DNA from: CAIVAT01 sp037128705
Lineage (GTDB): Bacteria > Bacteroidota > Bacteroidia > Bacteroidales > FEN-979
Length of the DNA stretch: 64,000 nucleotides
Assembly: GCA_037128705.1 (NCBI GenBank)
Contig: JBAXVX010000002.1
Span: forward strand, 152,091-216,090
Direction: 5' to 3'
Shown here: positions 27,640 to 36,828 of the stretch, piece by piece
Layout of the letters: each line of letters begins with the position of its first letter
How positions within the stretch are numbered: position 1 is the stretch's first letter
Translations under genes and position numbers: made by a program
Notes under the pieces: model-generated
Told to the model about the DNA's origin: nothing
What the model saw: only the letters and a program-made list of their open reading frames with translations
Database searches by the model: none

Positions 27640-27857
27640 TTTCAACAGTAAAGGTATAATATTAATATATGGTTTTAAAGAGGAGAATGCCGGTCAAACC
27701 GGAGCATTTGACCAGCGGCTTGTCCACCCAGGCTGCATGCCCGGGTTTCCTCTCGAATGGATCCCGCTACCACTAAGTTTAAAAGACCGTTCTAAAAAGC
27801 GGAGAGATTGAGAAGGTTTTATTTTGAACTAAAAAGTAAATTATTATGAAAAAAGAA

Positions 27858-27978
27858 GTTGAAATAAGAGAGGAAACAGATGGTCACCACACAAGCTGCC
27901 TTAGGCTGGAATGGTGAAAAGTAGAAGATTAACCTTAAAAATACTTTCGAGTGACAGGCGCAGCAGCGGTGTGGTGAC
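27858..27978 (+). repeat. Structured repeat, copy 2 (complete)
   Basis: GTCACCACAC (27883-27892) and GTGTGGTGAC (27969-27978) form a perfect 10-bp closing stem over a 96-nt element. The interior has a CTTAGGCTGGAATGGTGA block and a TCGAGTGACAG block, both shared with copy 3. GCTGC and GCAGC could extend the stem. Upstream of the stem about 25 nt match copy 1. It sits in the 432-nt gene-free interval between 27573 and 28004, which otherwise holds the DUF6624 promoter and no other feature I can identify. The strand given is that of the shown sequence; the transcript strand is unknown. Confidence 0.65.
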
Positions 27979-28004
27979 TATTGTTCCTCAACAATCGACA
28001 TTGC

Positions 28005-28412
28005 TTAACCCACAAATTTCACGATATAATACCCAGCCACGCTCACCATCGCGGTCAGGGACGCTCCCCAGGCGAGGTCAATAAAGACAATATTCAGGGG
28101 AAAACCCTTCAGGGTTGCATAGTTCGTTAAATCATAGGTGGCGTAGGCGATAAAGCCAAAGATTGCCCCCAGAACGATCGCCCTTACCACAGATTGCTTC
28201 TCCACCGCCGGGCTGATGACAAAGATGAAGATTCCGACAATGAAAATAAGATAAAAGATGATGGCGGCAGCCCAGTTCACCGTTTCCGACAGCAGTGCCC
28301 CAAGGTATTTCTGGTAGATGTTTTTTGCGACCAAACCAAGCCAAACCATATCGATGGCGAAAAACACAACGGTTGTGAGCAGGTAACTGATGATAATCCT
28401 TGGGAAGGTCAT
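28005..28412 (-). CDS. DUF2177 family membrane protein
   Basis: A 135-residue protein with four membrane segments. The conserved DUF2177 features are FFAIDMVWLGLVAKNIY in the first segment and the YATYDLTNYATLKGFP block in the third-fourth region. Function not established. Single gene, divergent from the oxidoreductase gene at 28642. Confidence 0.88.
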   Translation of the reverse strand: MTFPRIIISYLLTTVVFFAIDMVWLGLVAKNIYQKYLGALLSETVNWAAAIIFYLIFIVGIFIFVISPAVEKQSVVRAIVLGAIFGFIAYATYDLTNYATLKGFPLNIVFIDLAWGASLTAMVSVAGYYIVKFVG

Positions 28413-28601
28413 ATACTGATGGTTTACTGATTTATACTGATTACAAAGTTAGTGAACAATTCTGTTTACAGGCATGTTTTTCCTTTCAGAACTTCCGCGC
28501 ATCATCGGTGCTGAAGATATCCTGCCGTATATCGGTTGAGATCTGCTCAATGCAGAATGTATGAAACTCAAGATATAGATAGGCTTCATGTTTATAAATT
28601 T

Positions 28602-28609
28602 TAACTTTG
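28602..28609 (+). promoter_or_regulatory. -7 element for the NAD(P)-binding protein gene
   Basis: TAACTTTG, a full TAnnTTTG match, 32 nt before the ATG at 28642. No clear TTTG at the -33 position. Confidence 0.35.
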
Positions 28610-28641
28610 TGATCTTCTTGCAGTAACAAAAATTCACGTAA

Positions 28642-29280
28642 ATGAAAATCTTAGTCTTAGGAGCAACGGGCAGAACGGGCGAACTATTCGCCAGGCTTGC
28701 CGCTGACAACAATCATCAGGTAACTGCCATAGTCAGGGATAAAAAACGCGGAACCCTTCCCAAAGTAAAATATATTGAAGGTTCTCCGACGGATGAGGTT
28801 TTGTTAAACAACACACTGGAAGGAATCGAGGCTGTGGTTGTTTCGCTGAATATCAACAGAACTTCCGACAATCCGTTTGCCAGGGTGGTTTCACCCTTGA
28901 CGCTTATCTCTGATACTATGAAGGCACTGATCCCCGCCATGGAAAAGAATAAAGTGAAAAGGGTCATAACCATCTCAGGATCAGGCGCAGGTGATTCATG
29001 GAAAGACATGCCACTGATTGCAAGGCTTCTGATCCGATACAGTAACATCATGCGGGCCTATGAGGATCATGACCGGCAGGAACAGCTTGTCCGAAAGTCC
29101 AGTCTGAACTGGACCATCGTCCGGCCCGTGATGTTAAACAGTAAGGAAACAGATAAGTACACAGCGACTTTCGGAAAACCTAAGGGAGGAAGCATCAGCA
29201 GGGCCGGAGTGGCAAAATTTACGCTCGATGCCCTTGAGAATGAAAAATATGTCAGGGATGTTGTGACCCTGTTTTCTTAA
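28642..29280 (+). CDS. NAD(P)-binding atypical SDR (NmrA-like) protein
   Basis: A 212-residue protein with a Rossmann motif GATGRTGELFARLAA at residues ~7-21 and the rest of the atypical short-chain dehydrogenase fold (VKYIEGSPTD, AVVVSLN, VKRVITISGSGAG, LNWTIVRPVML). The catalytic YxxxK of classical SDRs is not seen, which fits the NmrA/BVR-B-like branch: reductases or redox sensors. Single gene. Confidence 0.88.
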   Translation: MKILVLGATGRTGELFARLAADNNHQVTAIVRDKKRGTLPKVKYIEGSPTDEVLLNNTLEGIEAVVVSLNINRTSDNPFARVVSPLTLISDTMKALIPAMEKNKVKRVITISGSGAGDSWKDMPLIARLLIRYSNIMRAYEDHDRQEQLVRKSSLNWTIVRPVMLNSKETDKYTATFGKPKGGSISRAGVAKFTLDALENEKYVRDVVTLFS

Positions 29281-29318
29281 TCGAAATGATCGGGAAGTAG
29301 AGATAAGCGATCAACCGG

Positions 29319-29771
29319 TTATTTCCGGAACTTTTGCTCCAGGATTTTATGCCGGTATTCGAAGATCTGCCTTACTCTGTGGTGAACGTACAGTTTACCG
29401 GCAATCCAGCCGATAAAGGATTTGCCGATTTCGTAATGCAACCGGTCGGTCATCAGAACTCCTTCGGGCACTTCCCTGAAATGATGTTCGTGGTGCCACA
29501 GGCGGTAGGGCCCTGTTCGCTGTTCATCTATGAAAAGGGAGCCCTCTTTTATGTGCGTGATCTCGGTGCACCATTTTAAAGGGATATTCAGCATGGGCCG
29601 GATCCTGTATGTTATCATCATCCCTTCATACATGATGGGCGGAATTTCTGACGTTATTTCGAACACCATATCGTCAGGGGTGATGGCGTTCAGATTGGAA
29701 GGATCCGAAAAATAAATCCAGGCTTCTTCAATGGATATGGGTAAAAGTTGTTCCTGTTTCAGGTATTTCAT
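29319..29771 (-). CDS. SRPBCC (START-like) ligand-binding protein
   Basis: A 150-residue protein with the SRPBCC helix-grip layout: LPISIEEAWIYFSDPSNLNAITPDDM at the start, then strands with WCTEITHIKEGSLFIDEQ, GPYRLWHHEHHFREV and MTDRLHYEI, and a long C-terminal helix. Such Bacteroidota proteins are often small lipophilic ligand carriers or cell-division-associated; no ligand can be named. Confidence 0.88.
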   Translation of the reverse strand: MKYLKQEQLLPISIEEAWIYFSDPSNLNAITPDDMVFEITSEIPPIMYEGMMITYRIRPMLNIPLKWCTEITHIKEGSLFIDEQRTGPYRLWHHEHHFREVPEGVLMTDRLHYEIGKSFIGWIAGKLYVHHRVRQIFEYRHKILEQKFRK

Positions 29772-29801
29772 GGCCTTATCAAATAAAAGGTATTAACCTC
29801 C

Positions 29802-29850
29802 TCCTGCATATAAATCAACGCATAATCAATTTTCCCGTGAACACTTTTTC
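29802..29850 (-). repeat. 49-bp repeat, source copy at the T9SS gene tail
   Basis: The 3' end of the T9SS gene (codons KVFTGKLIMR and stop) plus about 13 nt downstream matches 37745-37793 at 47 of 49 positions. Confidence 0.85.
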
Positions 29851-32013
29851 ACCTGAAAAGATCCTGTAAAAGTAAAGGCCCGGGGTAAAATGCTCCAACT
29901 TCACCCGGATCACATCCCCGGCATTATTCATGGTCCCTTTGAATGTCTGACCGCATCTTCTGCCCGTGAAATTATAAAACTCCAGCAGGTAAGGCCCCGG
30001 GATGGCAGATCGTAAAACGAAATGCACCATGTCGGATGCCGGATTCGGGTAAACGAGATTCTGTTCTATGGTTTTATCCGGCAGCGAACTCGATTTTGAA
30101 GGGATATCTCCGCAGGATCCTGTAGTTAGTATGGTGCCTCCCTCTCCAATGGCAAAACCCGTAAATTCATCAATAAAAGTTACGGCATTCAGCATATTGC
30201 TTGTTTTTTTAATTTGATCTTCCCATGAAAATCCCCCGTCGCTGGTCTTTAGAATCAGACCATCCCTGCCATCAGGCATCTCCCTGTAACCAACAACAAA
30301 CCCGGTGTCGGCGTTAATGAAGGATATCTCTCTCATTTCGCTTCCTGTAAACTCGTCAGGACGGGGAATCTCCTCCCAACGCTCACCACCATCCATGGTC
30401 TTTATTATCCGGGTATAATATTTTTGGAGCAGCGTATCATAATCTCTTGCAAGCACATAACCGATAGTCTCGTTGTAAAAATAGATCTGCTGAACTAAAA
30501 ACCAGTCAGCATAGGTTGTGAATTTTGTCTCCCATGTCAATCCGCCATCCCTGGTTTTTCGGATAACTCCGCTCGCCATTCCTTCACCGGCAGCAATCCC
30601 GGTCTCATTGTCCAGAAAATCCATTTTATTTCCCATGAAAGGGCTCAGGGGAATAAACACCCATGATTTTCCGGCATCGGTTGTTTTATAAAGGCCATAT
30701 TGTGGTGATATGAGGGTAATATAGGCAACCTGAAGAGAGGGATAGGAAAGATCTGTCGCCTGCCCGGGAATTTCCTCCTCGTGCCAGGTTGCCCCTCCGT
30801 TTGACGTCATGATAACATACCAATGGGAGTTCTCTCCCATAATGGCCATCCCGGCCTGGGAGGAGAAGAAATGGATGTCGAGCGGATGATGGGATGAATC
30901 TACGGTGATCCAGGTATTTCCCCGGTCGGCCGACCTGAATACCTGGTTCCACCCGATCATATACCCGGTATCACTGCTGGGAAAAAGGATCCCGAGGAGC
31001 TCAGTGTCCATGCCTTTCCTGTGCGACAACCAGGTGTTTCCGCCATCTGTTGTTGAAAAAATGTTACCCCAGTTCCCAACTGCAATTCCATTTGATCCGG
31101 AACCAAAGCGCAGGCAGGAGACCGGGTTTAACACCGTATCGGAGACTTTTATCCAGGAAAAGCCGGCATCCGGGGTTTTATAGAGCTGTCCATCCCCCAG
31201 CACATAGCCGGTATTGGCTGATATAAAATCAATGTGGTTGTAGTTTGAATTGGCAGGAACTTCGGCATCCGTCCAGGTGATTCCGCCATTCGTTGTTTTG
31301 CTGATGAATCCCGTGTATCCCGTTCCGGAGGGTTTTATTCCGGCACAAAATCCGGAATCAGGATTCAGAAAACAGGCAGAGTAAACATATTTTGTTCCTC
31401 CAAGTGAGATATACTGCCAGGTGAAACCGCCATCCGTTGTTTTCGACAGGCCGAATTCAGGCCCTGTTGCGAAGGCTACTCTGGAAGAAAGCCAGGAGAT
31501 GGTCCAAAACGGAAAACCATAGCCTGTGGTATCATGGCTGATCAGTTGCCACGAACTTCCGCCGTTGGTGCTTCTCAGAATAGTGTGATGATTACCGGCA
31601 ATGTAACCCGTATCATTGTTATAAAACACGACATCGTTCAGGTGGATGGTATCAAATCCTGTCTCAAGCGGTACCTTTTGCCATGATTCCCCCTGGTTAA
31701 CGCTTTTGATGATGGTGCCATTCAGCCCGACCGCAAAAAGCCACCCGTTTTTTAACCCGGTTATTGAACTGAGCGCCATACTGGTAATACCCGGAACTTG
31801 TTGCCAGTTAACTCCCGCATCGGTCGTCCTGAGAATGGTGCCGTACCCACCAACGGCATAGCCTGTCAATGAATCGGTGAAAATGACTTTTGAAAGGTGG
31901 TTGCCCTGCGGTGATGGGTTACTCCAGGTCCAGCCGGAGACCTGGGCTGGAGAATTTAACCGGAGCAGTAACAGACCGCCGGTCAGGATCCAAAATTTCA
32001 GTAGCGTTTTCAT
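29815..32013 (-). CDS. Ycf48-like repeat protein with T9SS tail
   Basis: A 732-residue protein with signal peptide MKTLLKFWILTGGLLLLRLNSPAQ. The body is a multi-blade propeller of Ycf48/BNR repeats: VIFTDSLTGYAVGGYGTILRTTDAGVNWQ (one blade), then FYNNDTGYIAG..., ...NGGSSWQL, and so on for about twelve blades. The sorting domain starts at NLVYPNPASDMVHFVL. Surface-exposed binding role likely. Its start overlaps the sensor kinase stop by 4 bp, so it is coupled to the kinase. Confidence 0.85.
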   Translation of the reverse strand: MKTLLKFWILTGGLLLLRLNSPAQVSGWTWSNPSPQGNHLSKVIFTDSLTGYAVGGYGTILRTTDAGVNWQQVPGITSMALSSITGLKNGWLFAVGLNGTIIKSVNQGESWQKVPLETGFDTIHLNDVVFYNNDTGYIAGNHHTILRSTNGGSSWQLISHDTTGYGFPFWTISWLSSRVAFATGPEFGLSKTTDGGFTWQYISLGGTKYVYSACFLNPDSGFCAGIKPSGTGYTGFISKTTNGGITWTDAEVPANSNYNHIDFISANTGYVLGDGQLYKTPDAGFSWIKVSDTVLNPVSCLRFGSGSNGIAVGNWGNIFSTTDGGNTWLSHRKGMDTELLGILFPSSDTGYMIGWNQVFRSADRGNTWITVDSSHHPLDIHFFSSQAGMAIMGENSHWYVIMTSNGGATWHEEEIPGQATDLSYPSLQVAYITLISPQYGLYKTTDAGKSWVFIPLSPFMGNKMDFLDNETGIAAGEGMASGVIRKTRDGGLTWETKFTTYADWFLVQQIYFYNETIGYVLARDYDTLLQKYYTRIIKTMDGGERWEEIPRPDEFTGSEMREISFINADTGFVVGYREMPDGRDGLILKTSDGGFSWEDQIKKTSNMLNAVTFIDEFTGFAIGEGGTILTTGSCGDIPSKSSSLPDKTIEQNLVYPNPASDMVHFVLRSAIPGPYLLEFYNFTGRRCGQTFKGTMNNAGDVIRVKLEHFTPGLYFYRIFSGEKVFTGKLIMR

Positions 32014-35000
32014 CCCCTGGATAAAAAGAAACTGAACTCACTGCCGCGTCCCGGTTCACTTTCAACATGGATCGTACTGCCGTGGAGCCCGATAAACTCC
32101 CTGCAAAGGATCAGCCCCAGGCCTGTACCGCGCTCATTCTCCGTTCCATGCTTGGTGAACTTGCTGTCGACCCTGAAAATCTTTGCGATGTTCTCCGGCG
32201 CAATGCCAACACCGGAATCTTTTACGGTAATCTCAAACTGATCGCCCGATTCCTTAACCAACACACTGACAGCACCCCCTTTCGGTGTGAATTTTAATGC
32301 ATTGGTCAGCAGGTTCCGCAGCACCGTATCGATCATGTTGACATCCCCCAGTGCTGTTTTTCCCTCAGCCCCCGATTGTGTGATCCCGATACTTTTTTTC
32401 TCCGCCTGGGTTTTCACCAGGGAGATAGTTTCCCCGATCCGTTCGTCCAGGTTAAAAGGAACAGGCGTGTACTCCAGGGTGCCGGTTTGAGAACGGGCCC
32501 AGAAAAGGAGGTTCTGAAGAAGTTCATAGGTCTGGTTGGCAGCATCCTTGATGTAGGTCAGTTGTTTCTCGATCTTATCCGCGTCAAAATTCCGGAAATC
32601 GGACAGCAGGATGTCAGAAAATGCCAGGATCGAATGAAAAGGACTCCTCAGGTCGTGGGCTATGATGGAAAAGAATTTGTCCTTCGTGGCGTTCAGGTGC
32701 TCCAGTTCCTCTTTCTGCTTCTCAATCTGGAAGGTCCGTTCTTCAACTTTTTCTTCAAGGACTGTTCGCTGCCGGATGAGGTTTCGCTCTCTCCATTTGA
32801 TATACAGGATAACCACGAAAACCAGAAAAATGAAATAGGCGATGTAGGCAGGCCAGCTCCTCCACCAGGGAGGGTGGATCACGATGCGCAGGCTCTTTCC
32901 TGTCTCATTCCATTTACCGTCATTGTTGCATCCCTTCACCGTGAAACGATACTCCCCGGCCGGGAGGTTCGTGAAGGGAACAAACCGGCGTGTACCAAGG
33001 TCGATCCATTCATCCGAAACGCCCTCAAGCCGGTAGGCATACCGGTTATTCCCGGGATTGGTGTATTCCAGGGCTGCAAATTCAATGGTAAAGGTGTTTT
33101 CATTATAACCAAGAACCACCTCCTGGGTGTCCCGGACATCACGGAATTTTTTTATCCCGCCGGTAATTGTGTAAAACGAGGTGAAGACGATGGGCGGAAT
33201 AAAGGAATTATCCTGAATCGAATCGGGATAGAAAGAATTAAATCCGTTCATTCCGCCGAAAAACATCTCCCCGTCATCGCTTCGGAAACTTGCACGCAGG
33301 TTGAATTCAGGACCCTGCAACCCTTCCTGCACAGTGTAAGTTCTGAAGGTTTGTGAAACAGAATCAAACCTTGACAACCCGTTTCCGGTTGCAAACCAGA
33401 CAGTATGAAGCCCGTCTTCAACGATTTCAAAGATCCGGTTGTTAGGCAACCCGCTCTCCTGCGAGAAATAGGTAAAAAGGGAGTCTTTCTTTGTAAAACG
33501 GTTTACGTAGGTGCTTGTCCCGATCCAGATCGCTCCGGTATGATCTTCACACAGGGAGATGACGAAATTATCGCAGAGCGCGTTGGAAGAACCTTCGGTT
33601 TTCCGGAAATGGCTGAGTTTTCCGCTGTGCGGATCACACACATCCAGTCCGTTGAGTGTGGCAATCCAGATGAAGCCATCCCGGTCTTCGAGCAGGGAGT
33701 AAACCAGGTTGCTGCTGATGCGGTGGCTCTCGTCAGCCTGCTCTGAAAAATGCTCCGTGGTACCGTTCAGGATGCTGACCCGGTAAAGTCCGTTTTGCGT
33801 TCCGATCCAGTAATTTCCATCCCTGTCCTGAATGATCATGAAGATTCTGACCCCTTTAAGATCAGGTAACCGGTTATTCTTAAAGTACGCATTCATTCTC
33901 AAAAACCGGTGTTGCACCCGGTCAAAAATGAAAACGCCGTCACGCGTCCCTATCCAGGTACGGTGGTCGTTATCGCCGAAAACCACGTGAACAAAATCAT
34001 TCGTCAAACGTTGATTCCCCTCCTGGCGGGTGGAGTAATGTTCAACATGGCCGGTTCTGCGGTCAACAAGATTCAATCCCTGTCCCCAGTTCCCGATCCA
34101 GAGGATCCCCTCCCTGTCCTTGTATATGGAGGCGATGACGTTCCCCAGGAGATCCACGGAATAGGGAGAATCGCTCCGGCGATACAGGTTGAACTTATGC
34201 TTTTTCAGGTCGGTCTTGCTGATGCCCTGAAGCGTACCGACCCACAGGTTTTCAGACCGGTCGATGAACAGGGAATTTACAATATTATGGCTCAGCTGGT
34301 TGTTTTCGCTGGTAAAGTCCTCGAAGAAAGGCTGATCCTCCTTCACGAAAGAGAGTTTGTTGAGGCCGCCCCCTTCCGTACCGATCCAGAAGTTCCCCGA
34401 AGGGTCCTCAACGACCGACCGGATGAAGTTATGGCTTAATGAAAAGGAATGACCCGGTTCATGGTAATAGGCTGTGAACTGCCCGGTCTTTTTGTCGTAC
34501 CTGTTCAACCCGTTTGCCGTGCCTGCCCATACATATCCCCGGTGGTCTTCGAAAAGGGCCGTAACGGTGTTGTCGCTGATGGCATTCTTCCTGCCCGGAT
34601 CCGCCGGGAAAAAGCGAAAAGTCTTTGATTTCCGATCAAAGCAGGTCAGCCCCCGGGTTGAACCCATCCAGATCAGCCCGTTCGTGTCTTCCAGGAGTGG
34701 AATCCGGTTGTCCTTGACCGATCCGTCATATTCGAGGGTGCTCGTAAAATGCGTGAAGGTCCCTTTCCCGGGATCATATATTGTCAGTACGGGAGGGGTG
34801 TTTATCAAAATCTTTCCGTCTGAACTGACGATGGCATCATAGGGATAGTTTAAAACATCACGGGGGTATCCGTTGGCATAATGGATCCGCTGGAACCTGT
34901 TCTCTTTCCTGATAAATCTGTTCAGGCCGCTTTTGGTGCAAATCCAGAGATCCCCGTCCCGGTCTTCGGCTATTGAATAGATCCAGTTGTTTGACAGGGA

Positions 35001-35228
35001 GTTTGTGTCGGACGGATTATAGGAATACACCTCGAAAGTATACCCGTTGAATTTGTTCAGTCCGTTCTGCGTCCCGGCCCAGATAAACCCCTGGGAATCC
35101 TGGTAAAGACAATTGACCACGCTTTGTGATAATCCCTCCCCGAGTGAAAAGGTGGAAAAGAAATACTGCTGGGGCAGAACCGCCAGGGGGAGCAGCAAAA
35201 AGGAGATGAGAAGCAATCGCATGGCCAC
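32010..35228 (-). CDS. Reg_prop / Y_Y_Y sensor histidine kinase (no receiver)
   Basis: A 1072-residue protein. The signal region is residues 1-20. Two seven-bladed reg_prop propellers follow (YQDSQGFIWAGTQNGLNKFNGY type units, residues ~30-680), then a Y_Y_Y domain (YAYRLEGVSDEWIDLG, ~715-775), one membrane segment (WPAYIAYFIFLVFVVILYIKW), a coiled coil, HisKA with the H-box IIAHDLRSPFHSILAFSDIL, and HATPase_c with LRNLLTNALKFTPKGG, DSGVGIAP and GTGLGLILC. Unlike classical hybrid HTCS proteins it stops there, without REC or AraC domains, so it needs a separate regulator, not visible here. The periplasmic sensor should bind a glycan or other signal. Confidence 0.92.
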   Translation of the reverse strand: MAMRLLLISFLLLPLAVLPQQYFFSTFSLGEGLSQSVVNCLYQDSQGFIWAGTQNGLNKFNGYTFEVYSYNPSDTNSLSNNWIYSIAEDRDGDLWICTKSGLNRFIRKENRFQRIHYANGYPRDVLNYPYDAIVSSDGKILINTPPVLTIYDPGKGTFTHFTSTLEYDGSVKDNRIPLLEDTNGLIWMGSTRGLTCFDRKSKTFRFFPADPGRKNAISDNTVTALFEDHRGYVWAGTANGLNRYDKKTGQFTAYYHEPGHSFSLSHNFIRSVVEDPSGNFWIGTEGGGLNKLSFVKEDQPFFEDFTSENNQLSHNIVNSLFIDRSENLWVGTLQGISKTDLKKHKFNLYRRSDSPYSVDLLGNVIASIYKDREGILWIGNWGQGLNLVDRRTGHVEHYSTRQEGNQRLTNDFVHVVFGDNDHRTWIGTRDGVFIFDRVQHRFLRMNAYFKNNRLPDLKGVRIFMIIQDRDGNYWIGTQNGLYRVSILNGTTEHFSEQADESHRISSNLVYSLLEDRDGFIWIATLNGLDVCDPHSGKLSHFRKTEGSSNALCDNFVISLCEDHTGAIWIGTSTYVNRFTKKDSLFTYFSQESGLPNNRIFEIVEDGLHTVWFATGNGLSRFDSVSQTFRTYTVQEGLQGPEFNLRASFRSDDGEMFFGGMNGFNSFYPDSIQDNSFIPPIVFTSFYTITGGIKKFRDVRDTQEVVLGYNENTFTIEFAALEYTNPGNNRYAYRLEGVSDEWIDLGTRRFVPFTNLPAGEYRFTVKGCNNDGKWNETGKSLRIVIHPPWWRSWPAYIAYFIFLVFVVILYIKWRERNLIRQRTVLEEKVEERTFQIEKQKEELEHLNATKDKFFSIIAHDLRSPFHSILAFSDILLSDFRNFDADKIEKQLTYIKDAANQTYELLQNLLFWARSQTGTLEYTPVPFNLDERIGETISLVKTQAEKKSIGITQSGAEGKTALGDVNMIDTVLRNLLTNALKFTPKGGAVSVLVKESGDQFEITVKDSGVGIAPENIAKIFRVDSKFTKHGTENERGTGLGLILCREFIGLHGSTIHVESEPGRGSEFSFFLSRG

Positions 35229-35255
35229 TTGAAGTTATGCTGTTATGATTGAATT

Positions 35256-36101
35256 TTAGTTGTCCCTGATCATCACCCTGCCGGTGTAGCAGGCGTTGTC
35301 CTGTGTCAGCCTGATAAAATAGATCCCGGCCGGAAGGTTGTCGCGATCAAGATCAACTGTTTGTCCGGAGATAGGATTAACCTGTCTTACCTGCTGCCCG
35401 TGAGCGTTATATACTGTCAGGCATGCCTCTTTGAGGATGGTCCCGCTCTGAAGTGTTGTCGTTGAACAGAATGGATTGGGATGAAATGAAAGTGCCTTGT
35501 TACCGGCGGGTTCATCCACGCCTACATTGCTGGTAATCCGGTTCGTGCCCTGCCATATGCCAGGTCTTGAGCCGTCCAGCATGGTACTGTACTTCACGAT
35601 ATGGAATCCCTCCTGTGTATCGGGATCCATATAGTAGATGTTGTCTCCGCTTATGCCATGCCCCACAACAAAGTGCCCCGATTTATCCTTCCACTCCCAG
35701 CGGATAACGAAGAGCCTGTTTTTCTGAATGTCCGATGTGATCTCATCAAGGGATGAAGGTTTACCAAACCCGGTGTTCTGAAGGTTCCCGAAATGAATCA
35801 GAATGTCCTGGATGCTGCCGGGATTACCGAAATTGTAATTCCAGTTGTTACAGCCCTGGCTTGGATCCTTGCAACAATCGACTTTCCCAAAATATGGATC
35901 TGTGGTAGTCGTTCTCACCCATTCGGCTATCTCGCATTGTGGTTTTACAAAATTGTAATAATCGAGAATCGCTTTGGAACTTGCCGCCCAGCACCATAAG
36001 GTCTGTTCCTGTCTGGTTAAACTGACGTTTAATACCTGCTGGGCCGGGGCTGCAAGATAAATACAGGCTTGTACGGCTATTAACAGAATTATTTTTTTCA
36101 T
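35256..36101 (-). CDS. Secreted C70-like papain-fold cysteine peptidase with T9SS tail
   Basis: A 281-residue protein, start chosen at 36101 (MKKIILLIAVQACIYLAAPAQQ signal). The catalytic region is RQEQTLWCWAASSKAILDYY, with the oxyanion Gln and nucleophile Cys (about residue 37). The His is in SGHFVVGHGI and the Asp in YYMDPDTQ, the order of the AvrRpt2/C39-like papain fold. A CCKDPSQGC stretch may form disulfides. The sorting domain begins about FHPNPFCSTTTL and ends at YTGRVMIRDN. It should be active outside the cell. It is 22 bp after an unknown secreted protein (36124) and 27 bp before the sensor kinase. Confidence 0.85.
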   Translation of the reverse strand: MKKIILLIAVQACIYLAAPAQQVLNVSLTRQEQTLWCWAASSKAILDYYNFVKPQCEIAEWVRTTTTDPYFGKVDCCKDPSQGCNNWNYNFGNPGSIQDILIHFGNLQNTGFGKPSSLDEITSDIQKNRLFVIRWEWKDKSGHFVVGHGISGDNIYYMDPDTQEGFHIVKYSTMLDGSRPGIWQGTNRITSNVGVDEPAGNKALSFHPNPFCSTTTLQSGTILKEACLTVYNAHGQQVRQVNPISGQTVDLDRDNLPAGIYFIRLTQDNACYTGRVMIRDN

Positions 36102-36123
36102 AGGGGGATGAATTTGGACTTTG

Positions 36124-36759
36124 CTATTTTGCATTCTTTCCAGGGTTGACCAGGTTCATGGTCTCCCGGTAAAAACCGGCGATGCTTGTCTTCACAGGCA
36201 TTCCCTCATTCAGTTCATAAACCGGCTGGAGGGAAGCGGTATTGATTTCAATAAAACCATTGCCTGTAATTTGACCACACAGCGCAGTGAAATTTGAAGT
36301 GATAAAAACCCGGTCTGAATAGGTGTTCCTGATCATGACACGCTCGCTGATTTTATCGGGCACCAATGTCTCAAACTCCTGGATTTTACGGGCAAGAACG
36401 CTCCCCCCCAAATCAACAGCCTCCGCTTTCCCTCCAATGATCTGAACAGTAAGCAGGGTCTGATTGGCACCATCAACTGTAACCGGCACCCTCCATTCAT
36501 TGCCGGAAAAGAATTCCAATTGATCGTTCCTGACCGAAACATAATAGGTTTGATAGGGCTCCCCGATTTTTATTTTTAAGAAATCACCTCTGCTCCCAAA
36601 CCCATAATCGTGTTCACTTCCAACCGGGATCAGCTCCAGGAAATACAGGGCTTTCGCTGTTGCCGCTTCTTTAACCAGTAAAACCGGGTTATCATTTTGG
36701 GCGGATAGTTTCAGCGCAATGAATACGACGAATAACAGGTAAAAAGCTTTGGTTTTCAT
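36124..36759 (-). CDS. Secreted protein of unknown function, partner of the C70-like peptidase
   Basis: A 211-residue protein with signal peptide MKTKAFYLLFVVFIALKLSA. The mature part shows beta-rich sequence (ALYFLELIPVGSEHDYGFGS, DFLKIKIGEPYQTYYVSVRND) with no Cys apart from one in FTALCGQI. I do not recognise the family. It is first in an operon with the peptidase, kinase and propeller protein. It could be an inhibitor, chaperone or substrate-binding partner of the protease; none is shown by the sequence. Confidence 0.7.
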   Translation of the reverse strand: MKTKAFYLLFVVFIALKLSAQNDNPVLLVKEAATAKALYFLELIPVGSEHDYGFGSRGDFLKIKIGEPYQTYYVSVRNDQLEFFSGNEWRVPVTVDGANQTLLTVQIIGGKAEAVDLGGSVLARKIQEFETLVPDKISERVMIRNTYSDRVFITSNFTALCGQITGNGFIEINTASLQPVYELNEGMPVKTSIAGFYRETMNLVNPGKNAK

Positions 36760-36794
36760 GATATTATGTATCTTGATGTTTTGTTAAATACAAC

Positions 36795-36828
36795 CAAATG
36801 TACGAAAAGTTGGGGCAAAAAGGCCAAA
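36795..36828 (-). promoter_or_regulatory. Promoter candidate for the protease-kinase operon
   Basis: Minus strand: TTTG (36825-36828), a 22-nt spacer and TACATTTG (36795-36802), a full -7 match. It lies 36 nt before the ATG at 36759. Confidence 0.45.

Noticed and set aside
27843..27914. A small peptide (MKKEVEIREETDGHHTSC...) read through copy 2
   Set aside because: A similar peptide can be read at copy 1, but copy 3 has stop codons, while the DNA bases and the stem are kept. RNA or DNA structure is the better explanation.
27858..27978. Integron attC site for the structured repeat
   Set aside because: The ends do not fit RYYYAAC ... GTTRRRY, no integrase is present and the closing stem is a perfect 10-bp GTCACCACAC/GTGTGGTGAC, so attC is not supported.
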